A stretch of DNA of 64,000 nucleotides from Sphingomonas sp. H160509 (lineage in GTDB: Bacteria > Pseudomonadota > Alphaproteobacteria > Sphingomonadales > Sphingomonadaceae). Below, one piece after another: positions 46,562 to 56,387 of this stretch. The stretch spans positions 3,988,001 through 4,052,000 of the forward strand of contig NZ_JAMXSR020000002.1 of NCBI RefSeq assembly GCF_024124765.2, given 5' to 3'. The position numbers were made by a program, and so were the translations under genes. How positions within the stretch are numbered: the first letter of the stretch is position 1; each line of letters starts with the position of its first letter. A model generated the notes under the pieces. The model saw only the letters and a list, made by a program, of their open reading frames with translations. It ran no database searches and was not told the origin of the DNA.

Positions 46562-48760
46562 GTGACAGCTTCTAACAGCCGGCATCATTGGCTCGCTCTG
46601 GCGTTGGTAGCGTCGACAACGGGATTCGCGGGCGTCGGTTCCGCGCAGTTGGTGAAGCCGGGCACCGCCCCGGCCAAGGGCCCCGACGCGCCCAAGCCAA
46701 GCGATCAGCCGCAGTCGAACGATCCGCGTTCCGACGCTCCGATCGTGCCGGACGCCGAGTTCGACAGCGCGTTGCCGCCGTTGAGCGGCGACCTGAACGC
46801 GCCGTTGGAAGCGATGGCGCCATTGCCTGCTCCCTCGACGCAAACACCGGCAACACCCGCCACCGCGACAGCCCCCGCGACTACGCTTGCGGGCGACGTC
46901 CTGCCCCCGACCGGCCCGAGCGATCCGCAACTCGCGCAGCCGCTGACGCCGCTGTCGAGCTTCGACACGACCCCGCTCCAGACCGCGGCGGACATCAAGG
47001 ACAAGGACGCGCCCGAGATCCGCTACGAGACCGCCACCAAGGGGCTCGACAAGGCGGGCGACGGGCTCGAAGGCGAATACAAGGCGCTGTCCGCGCTTGC
47101 CGAGGGCAAGGGCAAGGCCGCGAATGCCACGCAGGTCGCGGCACGTGCCCGCGAGGACGAGGCGCTGGCGGTGCGGCTGTTGAAGTCGCTCGGCTATTAC
47201 GATGCGACCGCGATCTCGACGATCGAGACGATCCCCGACGCCGACAAGACCAAGCCCGCACGGCTGAAGGCAACCGTCAGCGCGCAACCCGGCCGGCTGT
47301 ATTCGCTGTCGTCGATCACCGTGAAGGCGGACGCGACGACCCCGCCCGATCTGGTGCGTACGCAATTGCCGCTGAAGGTCGGCGACCCGATCGAGGCGGC
47401 ACGGATCCAGGGTGCGGAGGCGAATGTCAGCCTGACGCTGCCGCAGCAGGGCTATCCCTTCGTCAAGGTCGGCGAGCGCGACATCCTGCTCGACGACCAG
47501 ACCCCGACCGGCGCGTACACGCTGCCCGTCGATACCGGCCCGCGCTCGTCGTTCGGCCAGCTTCGAACCGAGGGCGATCCGGTCTTCAATCTCGAGCATC
47601 TGAACCTGTTCTCGCGGTTCAAGTCGGGCGAACTCTACGACAACCGGATGACCGACGACCTGCGCGATGCACTCGTCGCGACGTCGCTGTTCTCTACCGT
47701 GTCGGTCGAACCGGTCCGCACCGGCACGATCAACCCCGACGGCACCGAGCAGGTCGACCTGCTGGTCCGCCAGAGCGAGGGCAAGCCGCGGTCGCTCGGC
47801 GGCAATGTCGGGTTCTCGACCGGGCAGGGCTTCCGCGCGGAAGGCACATGGCAGCACCGCAACCTGTTCCCGTACGAGGGCGCGCTGATCGGATCGGTGA
47901 TCGCGGGTACGCAGGAGCAGGGCCTGTCCGGCACGTTCCGTCGCGCGAACGCTGGTCGCCGCGACCGCACGTTCAGCCTAACCGCCGGCGCGAACCATTC
48001 GAATTACGACGCCTATGACGCGTTCACGACCAGCGTCGGCGTCCGGTGGAGTTACGATTCCACGCCGATCTGGCAGAAGCCGCTGACCTATTATTACGGT
48101 GGCGAACTCGTTGGCACGAACGAGAGCGTCTATGATTTCGGTCGCGGCGAGAACGTTCGCCGCACTTACGGCATCGTCGCGTTGCCGGGCCAGGTGAAGT
48201 TCGATCGTTCGGACAGCCTGCTCAACCCGACCAAGGGGTATCGCCTGACGCTGAACCTCAGCCCGGAGACGTCGGTCCAGGGGTCGGTCAAGCCGTACAT
48301 CCGGACGATGATCGAGGGGACGTTCTACTACCCCGTCTCCAGCAGCATCGTCATTGCCGGGCGCGCCAAGGCGGGCTCGATCCAGGGCGTCTCTCGCGAC
48401 GACCTCGCACCATCGCGGCGATATTACGGCGGCGGCGGCGGATCGGTCCGCGGCTATGGCTATCAGCGGCTCGGGCCGTTCGATCCCAACGGCGATCCGG
48501 TCGGCGGGCGCTCGCTCAACGAATTCGCGCTCGAGGCCCGCTACCGGTTCGGCGATTTCGGCATCGTGCCGTTCATCGATGCCGGCAACAGCTATGAGAG
48601 CAGCACGCCGAACCTGTCGTCCCTGCGCTACGGCGCGGGCATCGGCGGGCGCTTCTATACCAGCTTCGGCCCGATGCGTTTCGATGTCGCGACGCCGCTG
48701 AACCCACGCGAGGGCGACGGCAAGATCGCCCTCTACATCTCGATCGGGCAGGCATTCTGA
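46562..48760 (+). CDS. tamA: TamA outer-membrane translocation protein
   Basis: Omp85-family outer-membrane barrel of 732 residues, partner of TamB in moving proteins or lipids to the outer membrane. Signal peptide, then a Pro/Ala/Thr-rich linker unusual in length (about 100 residues), POTRA-like repeats (RLLKSLGYYDATAIS; RALVATSLFSTVSV-type), and the barrel with the RGYGYQRLGP motif (VRGYGY) of Omp85 proteins and a C-terminal aromatic (IGQAF). GTG at 46562 has AAGGGG upstream. It is directly followed by tamB. The gene is unbroken. Confidence 0.9.
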   Translation: MTASNSRHHWLALALVASTTGFAGVGSAQLVKPGTAPAKGPDAPKPSDQPQSNDPRSDAPIVPDAEFDSALPPLSGDLNAPLEAMAPLPAPSTQTPATPATATAPATTLAGDVLPPTGPSDPQLAQPLTPLSSFDTTPLQTAADIKDKDAPEIRYETATKGLDKAGDGLEGEYKALSALAEGKGKAANATQVAARAREDEALAVRLLKSLGYYDATAISTIETIPDADKTKPARLKATVSAQPGRLYSLSSITVKADATTPPDLVRTQLPLKVGDPIEAARIQGAEANVSLTLPQQGYPFVKVGERDILLDDQTPTGAYTLPVDTGPRSSFGQLRTEGDPVFNLEHLNLFSRFKSGELYDNRMTDDLRDALVATSLFSTVSVEPVRTGTINPDGTEQVDLLVRQSEGKPRSLGGNVGFSTGQGFRAEGTWQHRNLFPYEGALIGSVIAGTQEQGLSGTFRRANAGRRDRTFSLTAGANHSNYDAYDAFTTSVGVRWSYDSTPIWQKPLTYYYGGELVGTNESVYDFGRGENVRRTYGIVALPGQVKFDRSDSLLNPTKGYRLTLNLSPETSVQGSVKPYIRTMIEGTFYYPVSSSIVIAGRAKAGSIQGVSRDDLAPSRRYYGGGGGSVRGYGYQRLGPFDPNGDPVGGRSLNEFALEARYRFGDFGIVPFIDAGNSYESSTPNLSSLRYGAGIGGRFYTSFGPMRFDVATPLNPREGDGKIALYISIGQAF

Positions 48761-51700
48761 TGGCCGAAAACGGCACTCCACCTGTTGAACAGGGCCCTGC
48801 TGAGCGGGACCAGTTCGAGCAGACCGAAACGGTGATCGTCGAACGTCGCCCCCTGTGGCAGCGCATCCTGAAATGGCTGGCGATCCTGGTCGTCGGTCTG
48901 GTCGCGCTCGTCCTGATCGTGCTGTTCGGGATCAACACCGATCCGGGCCGGCGTCTCGTCGCGGACCAGATCGGCGGCTACACCACTGCGTCCGGGCTGA
49001 ACATCAAGGTCGGTCGGATCGATGGCTCGATCTACGGCGCGATGACGCTCAGCGACGTGCGCGTGTCCGACCCCAAGGGCGTCTTCCCTGACCAGCCCGA
49101 AGCTCGCCGTCGACTGGCGTCCGTTCGCGTTCGCCAAGAACCATGTCGATGTACGTTCTCTGACCACGCCGCTGGTCACGCTGCAGCGCCGCCCGGTGCT
49201 CAACGCGACGCCGACCGATCCCAATGCGCCGCTGCTCCCCGATCTCGACATCGACGTGAACCGCCTGGTGATCGATCGCTTCCTGATCGCCAAGCCGGTC
49301 ACCGGCCAGACGCATATCGTCAAGATCGACGGCGCGGTCCACATCGCCGACAAGCGCGCGCAGTTGACCACCAACGCCACCGCGCTGACCGGCCCCGGCA
49401 TCGCCGGCGGCGACCGCCTCGTGCTGAAGCTCGACGCGGTGCCCGGAGCAGAACAAGCTCGACGTCAATTTGAAGCTGACCGCACCGGTCGGCGGCGTCG
49501 TCTCGACGATGGGGGCGTTCAAGGCGCCGTTGACCGCGACCGTCGATGGCCGCGGCAGCTGGGCCTCGTGGCAGGGGGCGCGCCGTCGCAACGCTTGGCG
49601 GCGGACAGTTGGCGAACCTCGGCCTGACCGCGAAGAACGGTCATATCGAAGTGCGGGGTTCGACGCGGCCCGGCCTGTACCTCGAAGGGCCGGTCGAGCG
49701 CCTGACGTCGCCACAACTCGACGTCGCGATCGATACCACGCTCAACGACCGCAAGGCCGACACGCGGATGACGCTGAAGTCTGACGCGCTGGCGGTCGAC
49801 GCCGGTGGTCTGATCGATCTCGCCAACAGCCGGTTTGGCAATTTCGCGGTCAACGCGAAGCTGCTAACGCCCGGCGCGATCCTGCCGAACCTGCGCGGTC
49901 GTGATGTCACGGCACGCGTCGTGCTCGACGGTGCGTTCGCGACGCCGACGGTCGACTACAAGGTCCGCGCCGCCACGATCGCGTTCGGCGACATGGGCGT
50001 CGAGAACCTCTACGCTGAGGGTCTCGCGCGTGTGAACTCGGACCGTATCCTCGTACCGATCAAGGCGCGTGCACGTCGCGTGACTGGGCTCAATGCCGCC
50101 GTCGGCGGGCTCGCCACCAACGTCGCGATCGACGGTGACTTTGCGATTTCCGGCGTCAACGTCCTCTCCGACAACCTCAAGATCCGCTCGGACAAGATCG
50201 ATGCGACCGCGGTGGTGGTCGCGAACATGGCGACTGGACGCTACACGGGTGCGCTGAAGGGCCGGATCAACAATTACCGCGTCGACGGGATCGGCATCGT
50301 CAACCTGACGACCGACGCCAAGCTGGTGCCGGGACCCAAGGGCGGCTTCGGGATCACCGGCCGCGTCGTCGCGCAGACCTCGCAGATCTTCAACGAAGGC
50401 GCGCGCAGCTTCCTCGGCGGCAACGCGATCGTCCGCTCGGATATCGGCTACAGCCCCGAAGGCATCGTCACCTTCCGCAATCTCCGCATGAACGCGCCAC
50501 AGTTCCGCGTGACCAGCGGCGAAGGCCGGTTTGATCCCGCGACTGGCGCGGTTCTGGTGAATGCCGATGCGTATTCGACCGCCTACGGCCCATTGTCCGC
50601 CCGCGTCACGGGCAGCGCGACGGCCCCCCGTCGTCGTTCTGCGTGCACCGCGGCCGGGCGTGGGCGTTGGCCTTGTCAATCTCAACGCGCGGATCGTCGG
50701 CCGTGGCGGCGCCTATGCCGTCACCGCGAGCGGTGGCACCAACTACGGCCCATTCACCGCCGACGTGCTCGTCAAGCCGGGCGCGCAGCTCGCGGTCGAC
50801 GTGCGCCGCGTGGTGTTTGCCGGGATCGTCGGCAGCGGCCGCATCGTCCAGACCGCGGCCGGCCCGTTCGCGGGTGCGCTCCAGTTCGCCGGGCAGGGCT
50901 TGTCGGGCAATGTCCGCCTCGCCAACCAGGGCGGCTATCAGCGCGCCGACGTCGCGGCGCGCGCCAACGGCGCGAAGATCCCCGGCATGGTCGACTTCAC
51001 GATCGGCCGTGCGATCGTCAACGCCACCGCGGTGCTGACGCCGACGCCACAGATCGTCGCCGACGCACAGGTCGCAGACATGCGCTATGGCGCGATCGTC
51101 CTCTCGGCGGCACGTGCGAAGGTCAATTATGTCGGCGGCAACGGCACGGCACAGGCGCTGCTGACGGGCTCGAACGGTGTCCCGTTCCGTCTCGCCGTCA
51201 ACGCTAAGCTCAGCCCCAACAACTACCTCGTCGCCGCACAGGGCCAGGCCAACGGCATCGACTTCCGTACCGTCAATCCGGCGCGCATCCAGGCGGTGAA
51301 GGGCGTGTATCGCCTGTCGCCGACCCGGATCGACTTCGGTGGCGCAGGCGGCGGCTCGGCGCGCTTGGCCGGCAGCTACGGCCGCGGCACGAACGCGCAG
51401 GTCCGGCTCGATCGTCTCGACCTATCGACCCTGTCCGCTCTGGTCCCGAACCTCGGCATCGGCGGCAAGGCGACCGGCAGCCTCGACTTCTCGCAGGCGA
51501 ATTCGGCCGCACTGCCGACCGCAGACGCCCGCGTGACCGTCACCAACTTCACGCGCTCGGGTCTCGCCGCTGTCTCCGATCCCGTCGACATCGTGTTCGC
51601 CGGGACGCTCGGCGGCGACGGGGCGACCGGTCGTGCGCTGGTGCGTCGCGGAACGTCGGTCATCGGCCGCATGGTCGCGAACCTGCGGCCGCTGCCGGCG

Positions 51701-53032
51701 GGCAATGGCTCGTGGAGCACGCGCCTGATGGCCGCGCCGCTGTCGGGCGGGATTCGCTATAATGGCCCGTCCGCAGTGCTGTTCAGCTTTGCCGCGATCC
51801 CGAACCAGCAGCTGTCGGGGCCGATCGCGGTCGCCGCGGACTTCTCCGGGCGTCTGTCCGCACCTCAGTTGAACGGCGTCGTCCGGGCCGACAACCTGAC
51901 CTACGACAACGAGACCTATGGCACGCGTCTGTCGCAGATGCGGATTGCCGGACGGTTCTCGAACACCGACCTGCAATTGACGCAGCTCAACGCGAAGGCC
52001 GGCGACGGCACTGTGCAGGCGCAGGGCAGGATCGGGTTCGCGGCGGACAGCGGCTTCCCGATCGACATCCGCGCGACGCTGAATAATGCGCAGCTCGCCA
52101 AGAGCGACGCGATCAGCGCGACCACCACGGGTACGGTCCACCTCACCAACGGGCGCGATGGTGGCCTGATCCAGGGCGATCTCCAGATCCCCGAGGCACG
52201 CTATCAGATCATCCGCCAGGGTCAGGCGGAGGTTCCCGAACTGACCGGTGTCCGCCGCAAGAGCGACATCCGCACGCCGGTCTCGACCGATCGCTCGGAC
52301 GTGCCTGCGATCGGCAAGTTCAAGCTCGACCTCCGCGTCCGTGCGCCGAACCAACTGTTCGTCTCGGGTATGGGCCTCGAGTCCGAATGGGAGATGGACA
52401 TGCACATCGGCGGTACGTCGGCCGCGCCGATCGTGACGGGTGGGCTCGACATCGTCCGCGGCACCTACTCGTTCTCGGGCAAGCGGTTCGAGGTGAACAA
52501 GGGCCAGATCCGCTTCCGCGGCGGCGCGCTGACTGATCCGGACATCAACATCCAGGCGACCACGACCACCAGCGACATAACGGTCGTCATCAACGTCACC
52601 GGAACCGGCCAGAAGCCGCAGATCGCATTCACGTCGACTCCGGTCCTGCCACAGGACGAAGTGCTCAGCCGCCTGTTGTTCGGGTCGAGCCCGGCCAATC
52701 TATCGGCGACCGAGGCGATCCAGCTGGCGTCCGCGCTGAACTCGCTGCGCGGGTCGGGCGGCGGTGGCCTGAACCCGCTTGGCAAGCTCCGCTCCGCGAC
52801 CGGGTTCGACCGGTTGCGCGTACTGGGTGCCGATCAGGCGACCGGGCGCGGGACGAGCCTCGCGGCCGGCAAGTACATCACGAAGAACATTTATGTGGAG
52901 ATCGTGACTGACGCAAAGGGCTTCACCTCGACCCAGCTCGAGATCGCGTTGACCAAGGCGCTCAGCCTGTTGTCGGCCGCGGGATCGAGCGGCGGGCAGA
53001 GCGCGAGCGTGAAATATACGAAGGACTATTGA
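48760..53032 (+). CDS. tamB: TamB inner-membrane translocation protein, four frame breaks
   Basis: Large AsmA-like/DUF490 protein of about 1,420 residues with an N-terminal membrane helix (ILKWLAILVVGLVALVLIVL) and a long periplasmic beta-taco domain; the C-terminal DUF490 region (GGLDIVRGTYSFSGKRFEVN, PQIAFTSTPVLPQDEVLSRLL) is diagnostic. Breaks, each repaired by removing one base: near 49085 (TTCCCTG), 49444 (CCCGGAG), 49574-49578 (five G) and 50624-50629 (six C). ATG at 48760 overlaps the tamA stop. TamA and TamB form an envelope-spanning pair. Confidence 0.9.
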
Positions 53033-53101
53033 GTAAAGATCACAACAGGATAGGTTCGGTTATGAAACCTACGGCGTAACGCCGGGGCGCGAGGATGCAG
53101 C

Positions 53102-54584
53102 ATGACCGAACATGTCGACGTGATCGTGGTGGGTGCCGGCATTTCCGGGATCGGCACCGGCTACCACCTGCAGACGCGCTGCCCCGACCGGAGCTACATC
53201 CTCCTCGAGGGTCGGCAGTCGATGGGCGGGACGTGGGACCTGTTCCGTTATCCCGGCATCCGCTCCGACTCGGATATGCACACGCTGGGATTCGTCTTCC
53301 ACCCCTGGACGGCGGCCAAGTCCATCGCCGACGGCCCCTCGATCCGCGCTTATGTCGAGGAAACGGCGCAAGCGTACGGCATCGACCGAAAGATCCGCTA
53401 CGGCCATCACGTGAAGTCCGCGGCATGGTCGACCGAGGATGCGCGCTGGACGGTCGAAGCGACCGGCCCCGACGGTCCGGTAACGCTGACCTGCAACTTC
53501 CTCTCGATGTGCGCGGGCTATTACAATTACGCCAAGGCCTATTCGCCGGAATTCGAGGGCGCGGACAGTTTCGCCGGACAGATCGTCCACCCGCAATTCT
53601 GGCCCGAAGACCTCGACTATAGCGGCAAGCGAGTCGTCGTGATCGGCAGCGGCGCGACCGCCGTGACGCTGGTCCCGTCGATGGCGAAGACCGCGGCGCA
53701 CGTGACGATGCTCCAGCGCTCGCCGACGTACATCGTCGCGCGGCCGGGCGAGGACGGCGTGGCGAACTGGCTGCGTGGCAAACTGCCGGCAAAGGCGGCC
53801 TACGGCATCACGCGGTGGAAGAACGTGCTGATGGGGATGTTCTTCTACCGGATGGCACGGAAGAAGCCGGCTGTCGTGAAGGAGCGGATGATCGGCATGG
53901 TCCGCGACCATCTCGGCCCCGACTACGACGTCGCGACACACTTCACCCCGCGCTACAACCCGTGGGACCAGCGTGTCTGTCTGGTTCCCGACGGCGACCT
54001 GTTCACCGCGATCAATGCCGGCACAGCCTCGATCGTCACCGACACGATCGCGCGGATCACGCCTGACGGCATCCATCTTGATTCGGGGGAAGGACCTGCC
54101 TGCCGACGTGATCGTCACCGCGACGGGCCTCGAACTGCAACTGATGAGCGGAGTGGCGTTCAGCCTCGACGGCAAGCCGATCGAACTCGCCGGCCGGCTA
54201 CAGTACAAGGGCATGATGTTCGACGGCGTGCCGAACCTGTCCTCGACCTTCGGCTACACCAACGCGTCGTGGACGCTGAAGGCGGACCTGACGGCGATCT
54301 ACATGTGCCGGCTGTTGAATACGATGAAGAAGCGCGGCCTGCGTCAGGCGACGCCGTTCAATGACGATCCGACGATGAAGAGCGAGTCGTTCCTCGATTT
54401 CACATCGGGGTACGTGCAGCGCGCCGCTGCGGCTTTACCGACGCAGGGAGAGCGCAAGCCGTGGAAGCTGAACCAGAATTACGCCCTGGACGTGCTCGCG
54501 CTCAAGTTCGGTTCAATCGATGATGCGATGCGGTTCTCGAACCCGGTGCGGGTTCCTGCGCGACGAGAGGACGTTACCGCCTGA
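53102..54584 (+). CDS. Baeyer-Villiger-type flavin monooxygenase, one frame break
   Basis: FAD/NADPH monooxygenase of about 494 residues. First Rossmann motif VVGAGISGIGTGYHL, second VIGSGATAVTLV, and between them FAGQIVHPQFWPED, which fits the FxGxxxHxxxWP fingerprint of type I Baeyer-Villiger monooxygenases. Substrates of such enzymes are ketones or similar compounds. The frame breaks at the five-G run near 54089; removing one base gives LDSGKDLPADVIVTATG. ATG at 53102 is chosen. No regulator or pathway partner adjoins it. Confidence 0.85.
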
Positions 54585-54818
54585 TGGAATTCTTGCGGGC
54601 CGGCATCCGCGATCAGGGTAGTGCCAAACGGCATCGACCGTATCCGTAAGCCTAGGTTCGTCTGGTCGCGACGCTCGGAAATCTCGCAGCGATTGAGTGT
54701 CGATCGGCGTGCCACGGCAACGGTGTCGCGTCGCTGAAGCATTGCCACCTTAAAGTGTCGGCTCGAACACCGAAACACGCTCTTATTCAGCGGGTCAGTG
54801 TCCGAGCCGATTCGGCAT

Positions 54819-54872
54819 TCACCAGGGGCGAATGTTCTCGCCGTAAACCAGCGAGATAAGAAACTTCAGCAT
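54819..54872 (-). CDS. Possible 17-residue peptide
   Basis: Reads MLKFLISLVYGENIRPW, an amphipathic or membrane-seeking N-terminal half with a charged end. An AGGG sequence precedes the ATG by about nine bases. It is divergent from the EAL gene and just downstream of a hairpin. The length makes chance likely; I include it only because of its position and composition. Confidence 0.25.
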   Translation of the reverse strand: MLKFLISLVYGENIRPW

Positions 54873-54880
54873 GTTTTTTT

Positions 54881-54894
54881 CCCTAATTGGCACC
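54881..54894. promoter_or_regulatory. Short hairpin GCACC-ATGA-GGTGC
   Basis: A five-bp perfect inverted repeat with a four-base loop, next to the A/T-rich stretch upstream of the EAL gene. It may be a regulator site; the stem is short. Confidence 0.35.
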
Positions 54895-55029
54895 ATGAGG
54901 TGCTTCACGGGATTATAGGTTAACGAGACGTTAAACAATAACATTTGTAATTTGTTAACCATCTTTGTCGGGCTCGTGCATGCTACGTGCTTAAGGGTAT
55001 GTTTATGCGTCCGGGCTATTGGGTCGGGA

Positions 55030-56382
55030 ATGATGGACATTCCGCACGGTCAGTTCGAAGCCAGCCCGCACTTTGCGGCCATGCGTCTGCTGGACGTCGA
55101 CTCGTCGGTCGAGCGTACGCGCAACGCCATTTTCAAGGCATCGCAAGCTTCGTGGCGGTTCCTCGTGCTTGCCGAGATCTCGAATTTTTCCGTGTTGCGC
55201 CGTCACTTGGGACGCTCAAGAGCGGACACCTTGATCGTCGACGTGGCGGCGCGAATCGCTGACACATTGCCTGACGCCAGGATTATGGTCGCGGGACGCG
55301 ACACGGCGGAAATCGTCTTCGAGAGCGAGGCACGGCTGGCCTTGGACGTCGCGATCGCCGCGCTGGAGGTCGCGTTCGAAGAACCGTTCGACATCGACGG
55401 CGAATCCTATGTCATCCACGTTCAGTTGGGCGCGGCCGCCGCGTCTGCGCACCGCGACGAAGTGCTGCTGATCGAGGAGGCCGAACACGCGTTGCGAGAA
55501 GCCCGCGACGAACGCATCGCAATCGCGCGCGATGTGACCGGCACCCCAGCGGCGATGGATCGTGCGGAGCTGTCGTTGGATCTGACGCGCGCGATCGAAA
55601 AGGAGGAGTTGTTCCTTCAATATCAGCCTAAGGTTCACTTACGTCGTCAGGAGGTCACGAGTGTCGAGGCACTGGTCCGCTGGAACCACCCGACGCGCGG
55701 GCTAGTATTGCCTAACGACTTTATACCCTTGGCCGAGGAATCTCGGGATATCGTCGCGCTGACGCTGTGGACGATCCGTCGTTCAATTGCGGATCAGAAG
55801 GCGCTCGCCGCCAGTGGTCACGACCTGCGCATCTTCATCAATATTGCGGGGGCGTTGCTCGCGGACAAGCGGTTCGTTCGCCGCGCCTGTGCGCTGGTTC
55901 AGACAAGTGGCGCACAACTCGGGTTCGAGATCACCGAAACGTCGGTGATCCGCGATCCGGAAAGTGCGATCGCCAATCTCAAGATCTTTGCGGATATCGG
56001 GATCATCATCGCGATCGACGACTATGGGGCAGGCCTGTCGTCGCTGGCGTATCTGAAGCAGTTGCCGGCACGCGAGCTGAAGATCGACAAGCTGTTCGTC
56101 ACGCAACTCACCAGCTCGAATCGCGACCCATTGATCGTCCGGTCGACGATCGATCTCGCGCACGCGCTCGAGATGGAAGTCGTCGCTGAGGGTGTAGAGA
56201 GCCAGGCGGCGATGGCATTGTTGTCGGTGATGGGCTGCGACATGATCCAGGGTTTTCTGATTAGTCGACCGATCAATCTGGATGCGCTGATCCACTTTCT
56301 CGATGATGGAAAGTATCAGGCTATCGCGGCGGACATGCGAGCGCCGTTCAATCGACTCGCTACCGTCTGGAAGCGTGCCTGA
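55030..56382 (+). CDS. EAL c-di-GMP phosphodiesterase with degenerate GGDEF
   Basis: A 450-residue cytoplasmic protein. The N-terminal half has a GGDEF-like fold but lacks the motif (GRDTAEIVFES in its place), so cyclase activity is not expected. The EAL domain keeps its metal and catalytic residues: VEALVRWNHP, FINIAG, FEITETSVI, IDDYGAGLSSLAYL, LKIDKLFV and AEGVES. Thus hydrolysis of c-di-GMP is likely. ATG at 55030 is chosen (MMDIPHGQ); a longer frame begins upstream. It ends five bases before the hybrid kinase and so is probably in its operon. Confidence 0.88.
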   Translation: MMDIPHGQFEASPHFAAMRLLDVDSSVERTRNAIFKASQASWRFLVLAEISNFSVLRRHLGRSRADTLIVDVAARIADTLPDARIMVAGRDTAEIVFESEARLALDVAIAALEVAFEEPFDIDGESYVIHVQLGAAAASAHRDEVLLIEEAEHALREARDERIAIARDVTGTPAAMDRAELSLDLTRAIEKEELFLQYQPKVHLRRQEVTSVEALVRWNHPTRGLVLPNDFIPLAEESRDIVALTLWTIRRSIADQKALAASGHDLRIFINIAGALLADKRFVRRACALVQTSGAQLGFEITETSVIRDPESAIANLKIFADIGIIIAIDDYGAGLSSLAYLKQLPARELKIDKLFVTQLTSSNRDPLIVRSTIDLAHALEMEVVAEGVESQAAMALLSVMGCDMIQGFLISRPINLDALIHFLDDGKYQAIAADMRAPFNRLATVWKRA

Positions 56383-56387
56383 CCGCA

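Larger units (their letters stand above)
54585..55029. other. AT-rich intergenic region before the EAL gene
   Basis: About 445 bp, with the right half (54820-54990) clearly richer in A/T than the rest of the window. It holds a small possible ORF and a hairpin, described separately, and probably the promoter of the signalling genes that follow. I see no larger gene. Confidence 0.55.

Noticed and set aside
46469..47857. A 462-residue open frame on the minus strand over tamA
   Set aside because: The plus-strand TamA has family motifs and signal peptide; the antisense frame has only Arg/Gly/Leu-rich low-information sequence.
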